This document shows positions 18,131 to 26,056 of a stretch of DNA of 64,000 bases, in pieces. The notes beneath the pieces were generated by a model. That model saw nothing but the letters and a program-made list of their open reading frames with translations. It ran no database searches and had not been told where the DNA came from. Both the position numbers and the translations under genes were made by a program. The stretch is from Paenibacillus dendrobii. Its GTDB lineage: Bacteria; Bacillota; Bacilli; Paenibacillales; Paenibacillaceae. The first letter of the stretch is position 1. The number at the start of each line of letters is the position of its first letter. The stretch spans positions 1,860,001 through 1,924,000 of the forward strand of contig NZ_WUBI01000001.1 in NCBI RefSeq assembly GCF_009807035.1. The letters are read 5' to 3'.

Positions 18131-18435
18131 TTTATCATAATGATGTTTCCCTGATTCACGCATATGTAGCAATACAAGCGGTAGAAGGAATAAAAAAAGA
18201 ACCCTGCCGGTTTCAATATCGACAAGGTCAAATCCGTACTATATATCAAAGGGGGTTATACCTATTAATATACAGAAACCCGTCGATTGAAACATGAAGA
18301 ATTCCTTATACATTCATTAAAATCAGTTAAATTTAGAGAAATGCCTGGCATACGCCCATTTTTAACGGGCTAAGATCACGATTCCGGGCTCCTGCATACC
18401 CTGTGATATAAATCGTAATTACAGGAGGAATGCGA
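18131..18435. other. Intergenic region upstream of the Tyr/Pro-Gly/His protein
   Basis: No gene is seen. It holds a distant imperfect inverted repeat (GTTTCAATATCGAC near 18210 and GTCGATTGAAAC near 18285) and a short hairpin GCCC...GGGC near 18355-18370. I cannot assign a sporulation sigma promoter with confidence. Confidence 0.4.
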
Positions 18436-18735
18436 ATGTCTTACAATCCTTACACCCCATCCTCTAGCTTCTATCCATCCCCTTATCCATATCCTTACTA
18501 TCCTTATCCATATCCTTACCCGTACCCTTGGTGGTATTTTAATTTTCCTGGAGGTTACCCGGGCGGAGGCTATCATGGCCCTGGTGGGCCTGGCGGTCCG
18601 GGAGGACCCGGAGGAGGCCATCACGGCGGCGGACCTGGGGGACCGGGAGGTCCTGGAGGCGGTGGAGGTCATCACAGCGGTGGAGGTCATCACGGCGGTG
18701 GACCCAGAGGCGTAAACCGGCGATCCAGATCATAA
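18436..18735 (+). CDS. Tyr/Pro-rich, Gly/His-rich low-complexity protein (spore-coat-like)
   Basis: A 99-residue low-complexity protein. The N-terminal third is Tyr-Pro dipeptide repeats (PYPYPYYPYPYPYP, WWYF), then come GGPGGPGG and GGHHGGG repeats, ending in an Arg/Ser tail. The composition is like spore-coat or other surface structural proteins of spore formers, and the His clusters could bind metal; this is inference from composition. ATG 18436 is 7 nt after AGGAGG; the ATG at 18430 is too close. GC is high because of the Gly codons. Confidence 0.75.
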   Translation: MSYNPYTPSSSFYPSPYPYPYYPYPYPYPYPWWYFNFPGGYPGGGYHGPGGPGGPGGPGGGHHGGGPGGPGGPGGGGGHHSGGGHHGGGPRGVNRRSRS

Positions 18736-19000
18736 AGAACTTGAGGCGGCTCCGTTCCGCCTCTTCTTTTTTGCCTGCGATCCGTGCAGATCCTCTACGC
18801 CAGGCTCTGCTTCTTCACTTTCAAAGTCACCGGCTACCAACGGTTAAGCTGATCACTTGTATTCTACAAACTGAACATTAAAGTCGCTTATTGCCGGTTG
18901 TAATGTCCCTGTTTACATATTCTTGTAATGATCCACATTTTATTGCATATGATTTTTACGTACCCTCGTGTTGGCATTGATCTTAAACGGAGGTGTGTGG

Positions 19001-19327
19001 ATGAAGTTAAGAAGTGTCGATAATACCATTGTCGCCCTGATCGGTATCTGGTTCGTTATGGCTCCTTGGATTGCGGGCTATTCCGACGATAAGGGTGCCC
19101 TCTGGACGAGTGTCATTGTCGGAGCCGTACAGTTGATTGTATCCTTGTGGGCTTTCTCCAGTTCGGGATGGGGATCCTGGCAAAACTGGATCTCACTGCT
19201 GGCCGGCGCATGGTTTATCGTGTTCCCGTTTGTCTATACCGTTGAATCCAATGTGATGTGGAGCAGCATCATTCTGGGAGCGGTAACCGTTCTTCTCAAT
19301 TTAATCACCTTGTCAGCCAAGGATTAG
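19001..19327 (+). CDS. SPW repeat membrane protein
   Basis: A 108-residue protein with four hydrophobic helices arranged as two similar halves, each with the pattern W-x-x-x-x-P-W/F (IWFVMAPWIAGYSDDKGALWTSVIVGAVQLI and AWFIVFPFVYT...MWSSIILGAVTVLL). This is the SPW repeat of small integral membrane proteins; the function is unknown. ATG 19001 follows GGAGG by 7 nt. It ends before a long bidirectional terminator. Confidence 0.88.
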   Translation: MKLRSVDNTIVALIGIWFVMAPWIAGYSDDKGALWTSVIVGAVQLIVSLWAFSSSGWGSWQNWISLLAGAWFIVFPFVYTVESNVMWSSIILGAVTVLLNLITLSAKD

Positions 19328-19415
19328 CGAACAGGTTCGTTTTACAGACTGATGCACGACTGCTGTTAGCCAACAGGGGCGTCCATTCACCTGGGTTCCG
19401 CGTAAGTTTCACAGC

Positions 19416-19463
19416 AAAAAAAGAGGAGATCCCGTCCTATAGGACGGGATCTCCTCTTTTTCT
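19416..19463. terminator. Bidirectional terminator, near-perfect long palindrome
   Basis: The arms 19418-19439 and 19440-19461 form a 22-bp palindrome without a spacer, flanked by A and T runs, serving both convergent genes. Confidence 0.93.
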
Positions 19464-19708
19464 CAATCATAGTCCACGCCGTATTTTTTCTCCGTCGAAG
19501 ACATGTCCTTGCTGTGTTCCTTATTGCGTTCATCCTTAACCTTCTCGTTCAACTCTTCAACCGGAATCGGATCCACATTTCGTTCGCTTTCGAATCGGTC
19601 AAAGAGGCTTTCTTTGTCTGTTAAGTATTGCTCTGGGTGATCCATATGTTTCCTTTCGTGCTCTTCATCCAAGTTTACCGGCTCTTTAGCGGGTTTATTC
19701 TTGTCCAT
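19463..19708 (-). CDS. Small highly charged hypothetical protein
   Basis: An 81-residue hydrophilic protein rich in Glu, Lys and Asp (MDKNKPAKEPVNLDEEHERKH...), with no membrane segment and no family I recognise. Such proteins are common in Paenibacillus and often annotated as hypothetical. ATG 19708 follows AGAGGTG with 6-7 nt spacing; an upstream GTG at 19717 lies within the ribosome binding site. It lies downstream of the YjcZ gene on the same strand. Confidence 0.7.
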   Translation of the reverse strand: MDKNKPAKEPVNLDEEHERKHMDHPEQYLTDKESLFDRFESERNVDPIPVEELNEKVKDERNKEHSKDMSSTEKKYGVDYD

Positions 19709-19846
19709 GTCATTCACCTCTTGAATGTGAATACCCGGCCTCGCTGAATTGAATCAAAGTGAAACGCAAAACCGCCTGAAGCGGTTTCTAAAGCCGCAAT
19801 CAGGCGATCCCGAAAAAAGCCACGATCTATAGGAGAATCAAATCGA

Positions 19847-19957
19847 CTAACACCAGAAAGAACGCGTGATAATAACCAGCAATATAAAGAGAACCAAAAT
19901 GGCACCTGTAGAAGCGAAAGGATTGCAACAACCAACTCCGCCAACAACTCCGCTCAT
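19847..19957 (-). CDS. YjcZ-like small sporulation membrane protein
   Basis: A 36-residue protein: a short Gly/Cys-rich start (MSGVVGGVGCCNPF) and a single hydrophobic helix (GAILVLFILLVII) ending in TRSFWC. It resembles the tiny YjcZ-type proteins made in sporulating Bacillales. ATG 19957 follows AAGGAGG by 7 nt, an excellent ribosome binding site. It was found by reading the minus strand directly, being too short for most gene finders. Confidence 0.8.
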   Translation of the reverse strand: MSGVVGGVGCCNPFASTGAILVLFILLVIITRSFWC

Positions 19958-20079
19958 TCCATTCCCTCCTTCCCTGTAACATATACTAAAGTATGTGATT
20001 ACAGGGACACTTGGCATAGACACCTCCCCATTTGATAAGAGAAGTAGTGCCTATTTTAGAGGTCAGCTGCCTGTCTTAC

Positions 20080-20889
20080 TCATTCTTTTTTGCCGACGAC
20101 TGACTCGGTATATTTAGACAAAATGGCACCCAGGGTACCTATATCCAGCGGGTCGTCCGCCTTCCAATCCGTACTGATCCCAGCCTGATCAATCAGCCAT
20201 TGTCTTCCCGCTTCCTTCCAGGCAGGTATTTTCGATCCCGACTCAGATTTTGGTGAATTGTATGCCGCCATCAGGTCCGCCTCGCTTCCTTTATATTCGT
20301 CCAAATCTACGTTTCCGTTGATTCCAGGAACTTTGCCCTTATTGGTGTACTGAATAAACTCCCATGCATTCCAGCCGCCCTTATTGGCCGGAGTACCGCT
20401 GCTGTAGTAGGCGTACCATAGTGGAATGCTTCCGAACGTACTATCGAGCGATGAGTCAATAAAGCTTGGAAAGGTATATACCATAAGACTCCGGCCTGTC
20501 CGCAGCTTGAATTGCCGTACCCATTCATGCACGATCGCCGAGATATTCGTCCTTGTCCCGCCTTCCTTCGTTTCGATATCCAGCACGAACGGCAGCTTGA
20601 AGGAATCGATTCCTCCTGCGGTCGCAATGACCTGTACAAAATGCTCCAGTTCAACCTTGACATCCGCCGGCTGTGTTGCCCTCGTTAAGTGATATGCTCC
20701 AGTCAGCAAACCTGCCGATCGGGCACCTTGAGCGTTAACCCTGAAACGGTCATCAACCAATTTCGTTCCTTCCGTCGCTTTCATAAATACAAAGGAATAG
20801 CCTGCATTCTTCACCTGCTTCCAGTCGATTATCCCCTGCCAGTGTGATACATCGATACCTTTGGCATGATTGCCGCTTCGGCTTTGCAT
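20080..20889 (-). CDS. GH25 lysozyme-type muramidase
   Basis: A glycoside hydrolase family 25 enzyme that cuts the MurNAc-GlcNAc bond of peptidoglycan. The catalytic core covers about residues 9-215, with KGIDVSHWQGIIDW, YSFVFMKATEG, GAYHL, LPFVLDIET (the DxE catalytic pair) and WEFIQYTNKGKVPGINGNVDLDEY, in family order. A C-terminal stretch of about 50 residues follows that looks like a small helical extension. There is no signal peptide with the chosen start ATG 20889 (8 nt after GGAGG), so export may need holin, lysis or another route. Phage or cell-wall remodelling origin is open. Confidence 0.9.
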   Translation of the reverse strand: MQSRSGNHAKGIDVSHWQGIIDWKQVKNAGYSFVFMKATEGTKLVDDRFRVNAQGARSAGLLTGAYHLTRATQPADVKVELEHFVQVIATAGGIDSFKLPFVLDIETKEGGTRTNISAIVHEWVRQFKLRTGRSLMVYTFPSFIDSSLDSTFGSIPLWYAYYSSGTPANKGGWNAWEFIQYTNKGKVPGINGNVDLDEYKGSEADLMAAYNSPKSESGSKIPAWKEAGRQWLIDQAGISTDWKADDPLDIGTLGAILSKYTESVVGKKE

Positions 20890-21034
20890 AACAGACACCT
20901 CCATCTTGTATCTTTGAAATTCGGATATCCATATCCTCACAAATATACATATGTACGCGGATAACCTTCCTGTATGGACGATCCTCCATGAATCTTTAAA
21001 AATACACGATTGCCACGACATTTTTTCGCAATTG

Positions 21035-21062
21035 AAAAAGAAGCCCCGTCATCAGGCTTCTC
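21035..21062 (-). terminator. Terminator after the orphan IS3-type helix-turn-helix gene
   Basis: AGAAGCC/GGCTTCT stem (21039-21045 with 21055-21061) with a U-rich tail on the minus strand. Confidence 0.75.
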
Positions 21063-21088
21063 TCCCTTGGTTGTATTCAGGTACATTA

Positions 21089-21319
21089 TCATTGCATTCC
21101 TTGAATATGAAGCGTTTCTTTGGAGCGTCCCCGCTGGTCTACTAAACCGGAGTCCCCTTGCTCCCGGTATTTTCTCATCCATACCTTCAGTCGGCCGATA
21201 TCGGCTATCCCCAACGCTTCGGCCACTTCTTTTTTGGTCATTCCTTGAAGACGCATGTCCACAGCCTTCTTCTTGGTATCCAAACTGTAAGAGCAGAAAG
21301 TCTGTCCTTTTTTGGCCAT
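21089..21319 (-). CDS. Orphan helix-turn-helix protein resembling IS3 OrfA
   Basis: A 76-residue basic protein with a helix-turn-helix (KKAVDMRLQGMTKKEVAEALGIADIGRLKVWMRKYREQG) and the MAKKGQTF start seen in the OrfA part of IS3-family transposases. No OrfB, inverted repeats or target duplication are seen nearby, and it has its own ribosome binding site (GAGGTG) and terminator. It is therefore either a domesticated regulator or a decayed insertion remnant. It would bind DNA; the target is unknown. Confidence 0.75.
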   Translation of the reverse strand: MAKKGQTFCSYSLDTKKKAVDMRLQGMTKKEVAEALGIADIGRLKVWMRKYREQGDSGLVDQRGRSKETLHIQGMQ

Positions 21320-21474
21320 CCGTATCACCTCAAGCTATTTATCGGCGAATGGTCTGCTTCTTTTCATCCCTAAAAAAAATTTAGTTCCAAAGACCCTTGT
21401 TTATCTTGGTAAATAAATACATTTTCCTTACAATATGAAACAATACCTAGTTACATAGACTTGCTTTCGCTCCA

Positions 21475-22065
21475 TTAGGGAAGCAGATAGCCTTTATCGA
21501 CGGCATCGTGGATCAACTGGCACACCAGTGAATGGACATCTGGTAATTCCGTCTCAAGAAAGCCGATACGTGCAAGAACCCTGCCGGAAGTCACCTCATG
21601 CTCCTGCCATGCTTTACCTTGTGTATAGTAATTATGAAAGAGCGGCTGGATCCGGTCCATTGCTGCAGCATAAAGCGAGTCCGTTGTTTTTCGCTGTTCA
21701 AATTCCAGCCACAGCTCCATCATTTCCTCGGACTGATCCGGCGGCAAAAGCCCGAAAATCCTCTCTGCTGCCATTCTCTCCCGCTCAAACTTGCCCTCCT
21801 GTCCTTGCTCATCATAAGCAAACGTATCTCCGGCATCGATCTCGACCACATCGTGAACAAGCAGCATTTTCATGACCCGCAGGATGTTTACCTGTTTGTT
21901 GGTCGAATGTTCCTCCAGCAGCCATGCCATCAGCGTGATATGCCAGGAATGTTCTGCATCATTCTCGTTCCGTGTCGAATCCATCAGGTATGTCTGCCGG
22001 AATATCGTCTTCAGCTTGTCTACCTCGCGGATAAATTCGATCTGGCAGCTCAATCGCTCGTTCAT
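21475..22065 (-). CDS. HD-domain phosphohydrolase (YfbR/HDDC2 type)
   Basis: A 196-residue HD-domain metal-dependent phosphohydrolase. Key residues are visible: His in the NDAEHSWHITLMAWLL segment, the HD pair in LLVHDVVEIDAGDT, and a later Asp (AAAMDRIQPLFHNY). Related enzymes dephosphorylate 5'-deoxynucleotides, but the substrate here is not proven. ATG 22065 and ATG 22068 are adjacent; GAGGAGG gives better spacing to 22065. A sigma-A promoter at 22112-22141 drives it. Confidence 0.88.
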   Translation of the reverse strand: MNERLSCQIEFIREVDKLKTIFRQTYLMDSTRNENDAEHSWHITLMAWLLEEHSTNKQVNILRVMKMLLVHDVVEIDAGDTFAYDEQGQEGKFERERMAAERIFGLLPPDQSEEMMELWLEFEQRKTTDSLYAAAMDRIQPLFHNYYTQGKAWQEHEVTSGRVLARIGFLETELPDVHSLVCQLIHDAVDKGYLLP

Positions 22066-22111
22066 CATTTTTCCTCCTCGCGGATATTTTTGAGTGGTAA
22101 CCTTTATCATC

Positions 22112-22141
22112 AGTATAGCCAAGCCATTCTCCCCGGTGCAA
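22112..22141 (-). promoter_or_regulatory. Promoter of the HD-domain gene
   Basis: TTGCAC (22136-22141) and TATACT (22112-22117) on the minus strand with 18-bp spacing. It starts immediately after a terminator, so this gene is independently transcribed. Confidence 0.75.
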
Positions 22142-22172
22142 AAAAATGCCGCATTCCATTGAGGAATACGGC
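22141..22172 (-). terminator. Orphan terminator upstream of the HD-domain gene
   Basis: A 10-bp stem (22148-22157 with 22163-22172, one G-T pair, 5-nt loop) is followed by seven T residues on the minus strand. It would end an otherwise unassigned minus-strand transcript. Confidence 0.85.
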
Positions 22173-22514
22173 GGTGAGCGTCACAACCTTACTTTGTATT
22201 CAAGTGGTATCCTCTTGCTTCGTACGGACGAGACGATGACCATCCATCCTCCGGATACATCCCCTTCGAGCGAAATCAGATATGGCATAATTTAACAAAA
22301 TAAACTATAGTTCTATATGGATTCAATCCTCGGATATGAAATCGTCTCCGGACCTAACCAGCATGACTAAGCTAAGCTCTCTTGCACGGGACAAAAATCC
22401 GGAAATCTCAGTTCCCGTCCTCCATTCCGGCTTGATTATGCATGCTATAATAATAAAAACAAATCCGGAACCCATGAATCTTGGAGAAAACGAGATGGAG
22501 TGTTACATAAACCC
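22173..22514. other. Intergenic region with a possible 20-codon gene
   Basis: No established gene. A minus-strand frame 22181-22243 (ATG after GGAGG, 4-nt spacing, 20 codons) ends just before the orphan terminator. A TTAACA near 22291 could be a -35 for the Tet-like gene. Confidence 0.4.
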
Positions 22515-24497
22515 ATGACAGCAAAATCCCTTAGAAATATTGGCATCTTCGCACATGTGGATGCTGGCAAGACGACAACGACGGAACATATGCTGTACGA
22601 AAGCGGTACGATACGGGCCATAGGAAGCGTGGATCATGGAACCGCCCAGACGGATTCGCTGGAGGTAGAACGTGAACGCGGGATTTCCGTCCGCTCTGCG
22701 GCCACCTCACTAATCTGGAAGGATGTTCATATCAATCTGGTCGACACGCCCGGTCACGTCGATTTCCTATCGGAAGTCGAACGTTCGATGCGGGTTATGG
22801 ACGGTGCCATCTTGATCATATCCGCGGCGGAAGGCGTGCAAGCCCAGACCGAAATGTTATGGCATGCCCTGCGGTCCATGAGAATACCCACGTTAATTTA
22901 CATCAACAAAATGGACCGTATAGGCGTGTCTGTCACTCATATCATGCAGGATATCAAACGCCTATTATCCACTCATATCGCCCCACTGCAATCCCCCGAT
23001 GGTGAAGGTGAGGAATTCACAGGAATGAAGCCTGTCTGGGCCATTGAATCGGATATAGAGGGCTTTGGCCTAACCCGCCGTTCCATCATGGAGACTATCG
23101 CCGATTTGGACGATGAAATGTTGAACCGGGTCATCGAAGGCGAAGACGTTTCAATTCAGGAGCTGCAAGAAAAGCTGCAGAACCTCAGCCATGAAGCCCT
23201 GGCATTCCCCGTATGCTTCGGCTCCTCTCAGCGGGGAGTTGGTATCCGAGAGCTTCTGGATGCAGCAGTGGACTATTTGCCTGGCCCTGCTGGAGACGAT
23301 ACGGAAGACCTGGCAGGCATCGTATTCAAGATCGAGCGAGACAAGCTGATGGGGCGGACGGCATTCGTTCGATTGTACCGTGGATCGCTCAAAAACAGGG
23401 ATGCTGTTGTGAATCAGACCCGGGATGTACAGGAAAAAGTAACCCAAATTCGCAAAATGAACGGCCAAAAGCATGCCGATCTCGGCCAGCTGCATGCTGG
23501 AGACATCGCAGCCGTATATGGACTCAGCCAGTCTCAGATCGGGGATATTCTCGGCAGCTCGGCTGGCATTCCTTCTTCCCCCTCTCTCGCCATACCACTC
23601 CTGACCGTTCAGGTGCTCGCAAAAGAGGAATCCCGGTATCAGGATCTGGTGGAGGCCCTTCAAGAGCTTACCGAGGAAGATCCGCTGCTCGATCTGCAGT
23701 GGCTGCAATCCGAACGTGAGCTGCATCTCAAGGTCATGGGGGCTATCCAGCTCGAAATTCTCTCCAGTCTGTTGCTTACCCGTTACGGCTTGCAGGCAGA
23801 GTTCAGTCAGCCTGCCGTCATATATAAGGAAACGCCTGCGCGAGCAGGAGAAGGCTTCATTGCTTATACCATGCCGAAGCCCTGCTGGGCGATATTGCGT
23901 TTTGCCATCGAGCCGCTGCCCCGCGGCAGCGGTCTGATCTATAGTTCAATCGTGCGCAACGAGGATCTGCTGTCCAGTTATCAGAATGAAGTACAGCGGC
24001 GTGTACCTGATGCATTGACGCAGGGGCTGCATGGATGGGAAGTCACCGATCTGAAGGTGACTCTGATCGAAGGCCAGCATCATGTTTGGCACACCCATCC
24101 GCTGGACTTTGTTGTTGCCACGCCGATGGGCATCATGAACGGGCTCGCAAGCACGGGAACTTCCCTGCTTGAACCGGTGCTCCGTTTCCGGATCACCGTC
24201 CCAGAGGAATATGGAGGCAAAGTCATGAGTGAGCTAGTACAGATGAGAGCGGAATTCGATGCTCCTTCCATCCTTCAGGGAAGATGCATGATTGAAGGGA
24301 TCATACCTGCGGCCACTTCTCTCGAATATCCGATCAGGCTCCGGTCGATGACAAGCGGCAGGGGGGTCATGGCTTCTTCATTCTACGGATATCAGGAGTG
24401 CCCTCGCGAGGTTCATGCCGAGCGGAAGCGTCACGGGGTCAATCCGCTGGACCAATCGAAATATATCTTGAGTGTCCGCAGCGCATTATCGACATAA
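22515..24497 (+). CDS. Tet(M)-like ribosomal protection / EF-G-type GTPase
   Basis: A 660-residue translational GTPase of the Tet(M)/Tet(O) ribosomal-protection group or its chromosomal relatives, which free the ribosome of tetracycline. All G motifs are present: G1 AHVDAGKTT (about 13-21), G2 RERGISV, G3 DTPGHVDFLSEVERS and G4 NKMD. The domain II-V order and the C-terminal LRSMTSGRGVMASSFYGY match Tet(M)-like proteins. Whether it gives resistance cannot be told from sequence; EF-G paralogues look similar. ATG 22515 is weakly supported (GGAG 14 nt upstream), and GTG 22500 is the alternative. Confidence 0.85.
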   Translation: MTAKSLRNIGIFAHVDAGKTTTTEHMLYESGTIRAIGSVDHGTAQTDSLEVERERGISVRSAATSLIWKDVHINLVDTPGHVDFLSEVERSMRVMDGAILIISAAEGVQAQTEMLWHALRSMRIPTLIYINKMDRIGVSVTHIMQDIKRLLSTHIAPLQSPDGEGEEFTGMKPVWAIESDIEGFGLTRRSIMETIADLDDEMLNRVIEGEDVSIQELQEKLQNLSHEALAFPVCFGSSQRGVGIRELLDAAVDYLPGPAGDDTEDLAGIVFKIERDKLMGRTAFVRLYRGSLKNRDAVVNQTRDVQEKVTQIRKMNGQKHADLGQLHAGDIAAVYGLSQSQIGDILGSSAGIPSSPSLAIPLLTVQVLAKEESRYQDLVEALQELTEEDPLLDLQWLQSERELHLKVMGAIQLEILSSLLLTRYGLQAEFSQPAVIYKETPARAGEGFIAYTMPKPCWAILRFAIEPLPRGSGLIYSSIVRNEDLLSSYQNEVQRRVPDALTQGLHGWEVTDLKVTLIEGQHHVWHTHPLDFVVATPMGIMNGLASTGTSLLEPVLRFRITVPEEYGGKVMSELVQMRAEFDAPSILQGRCMIEGIIPAATSLEYPIRLRSMTSGRGVMASSFYGYQECPREVHAERKRHGVNPLDQSKYILSVRSALST

Positions 24498-24567
24498 GTC
24501 GAACTGGAGTAAAGATCTCTAATTTGATTTTTAGCATTTTCAATGAAAAGAATCAGGAGGACAATAG

Positions 24568-25233
24568 ATGGGGAAAATTTTCGGATTCATTCTCTTATGG
24601 AGGCTGCTGGGAAACCCGTTCCTGGCCATACTCGTTATATTGGTAATCGTTTATTTGCTGGATCGGCGCTTCGTCGGCGTACTGCCTAGTTTGACCAAGC
24701 CCTTTAAACGGATGGGACAAATCTCCAAACTCCGCACCCAAATTAGCATGAATCCAAATGATGTCTCATCGAAGCACGAGCTGGCAAGATTGCTGATTGA
24801 CCGTAAAAGAGATGCTGAAGCGCAAAAGCTACTCGAGTCGATCGAGTACCAGTCCGAGGATTCCGCCGAGTTCTGGGATGATCTTGGGACCGTCTATTTA
24901 CGGCAAGGCAACATCCAACAAGGTGAGGCTTACATTCTAAAGGCACTGGAGATCAATCCCCGCGTCAAGTACGGCCGGCCGTACCTGCGTCTGGCGGATG
25001 TGTACAAAAACAGCGACCGTGATAAAGCCGTGGATTATGTACATCGATTTCAGGAGATACAATCCTCCTCCTGCGAAGGCTTCTATCTGCTAGGGATGAT
25101 GTACAAGGCGCTCGACCGCAAGAATGAGGCCAAGGAAGCATTTCAGGAATCCATCCATATTTATCGCTCGCTTCCCAAATACAAAAAACGTCAGGAACGG
25201 AAATGGGCCGTTCTCAGCCTAATGAAAAAATAA
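24568..25233 (+). CDS. Membrane-anchored TPR protein
   Basis: A 221-residue protein with an N-terminal membrane segment (about 13-31, FLAILVILVIVYLL) and a cytoplasmic or exterior TPR array from about residue 45 to 210. Helix pairs such as AEFWDDLGTVYLRQGNIQQGEAYILKALEINP and GFYLLGMMYKALDRKNEAKEAFQESI fit the TPR pattern. It probably holds partner proteins at the membrane; the partner is unknown. ATG 24568 follows GGAGG by 7 nt. It is monocistronic with a strong terminator downstream. Confidence 0.88.
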   Translation: MGKIFGFILLWRLLGNPFLAILVILVIVYLLDRRFVGVLPSLTKPFKRMGQISKLRTQISMNPNDVSSKHELARLLIDRKRDAEAQKLLESIEYQSEDSAEFWDDLGTVYLRQGNIQQGEAYILKALEINPRVKYGRPYLRLADVYKNSDRDKAVDYVHRFQEIQSSSCEGFYLLGMMYKALDRKNEAKEAFQESIHIYRSLPKYKKRQERKWAVLSLMKK

Positions 25234-25250
25234 TGACTTCACCTTTTTAT

Positions 25251-25292
25251 TGCACGAAAAAACAGACCCCAGCAGGTCTGTTTTTTCGTGCA
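25251..25292. terminator. Bidirectional terminator
   Basis: 18-bp arms 25251-25268 and 25275-25292 with a 6-nt loop and A/T runs on both sides serve the convergent TPR and SGNH genes. Confidence 0.95.
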
Positions 25293-25300
25293 TACGTCTT

Positions 25301-25936
25301 TTACGCTAGTGGATAATATCCAAGGCGGTGTAAGTGCTCTGCTATCACCTTATAACCTCTTCCGTTGGGGTGAAGATGATCGAAGGACAACAGTTCATGT
25401 TCTCTCCCTTGAAAAGAAGAAAAAATATTCGCCACCGCATAATTCCCGCCCCAGTAGCCGTTAATATAACGGTTAAATTGTTGAACCCACAGCGTCGCAG
25501 CCTCCACTTGCGGATAAGGGTTATAGAGTCCAACAGCCCGCACGATATATGAAGATCTGCTTCCTGACTTAAGCTGGCCCAGTGTCTGCATGATACCGGA
25601 GAAATTGGATTGGCACTCCGTTAGGGCTTTGTTAAAGTTCTGCGTAATATTTTGGGGAGACGCGCTTTTCGCAGCCCGGATCAAGTCGTTGCCCCCTATG
25701 GAAATGGTTATGATGTGCGCTTCTTTCAATGAATTTCGAAACCGCGGGCTGCGCTTCATATTTGCATACAATTCCGATGAAGTCAGCCCATTTATTCCTA
25801 AGTTCTCGTAAGATACGAATTCTCCTATTCTGCGCTCAGCCATCCCCCGATAAACCGGTACAAAGCCATTGCCAGGCATGGCGCCAAAACCGACTGTCAG
25901 TGAATCGCCGACTGCCGTATAAGGAACCGCCATCAT
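25301..25936 (-). CDS. SGNH/GDSL-type hydrolase
   Basis: A 211-residue SGNH hydrolase (esterase/lipase superfamily). Block I GDSLTVGFGA holds the catalytic Ser, block II has the Gly in ENLGINGLTSSEL, block III GGND has the oxyanion Asn, and block V DHLHPNGRGY carries the Asp and His. There is no signal peptide, so it is intracellular or leaderless. ATG 25936 and ATG 25933 are adjacent, behind GGAGG. The substrate (acyl ester or glycan O-acyl group) is unknown. Confidence 0.9.
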   Translation of the reverse strand: MMAVPYTAVGDSLTVGFGAMPGNGFVPVYRGMAERRIGEFVSYENLGINGLTSSELYANMKRSPRFRNSLKEAHIITISIGGNDLIRAAKSASPQNITQNFNKALTECQSNFSGIMQTLGQLKSGSRSSYIVRAVGLYNPYPQVEAATLWVQQFNRYINGYWGGNYAVANIFSSFQGREHELLSFDHLHPNGRGYKVIAEHLHRLGYYPLA

Positions 25937-26056
25937 CTTCGCCTCCTCTCCATTTCCTTGTACTCATCCATAGCAGTGTATGAACGTATATTGAAAGTGG
26001 GAAGGGACAAAGCTCTGGGACTACATAAGTTCTGTGAAAATCAATGTCTGCCTAAG

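Noticed and set aside
18195..18300. Distant inverted repeat GTTTCAATATCGAC ... GTCGATTGAAAC considered as a CRISPR-like repeat
   Set aside because: Only one imperfect pair and no regular array of spacers.
20080..21021. Longer GH25 frame with an N-terminal extension
   Set aside because: No ribosome binding site; the extension reads through the probable promoter region.
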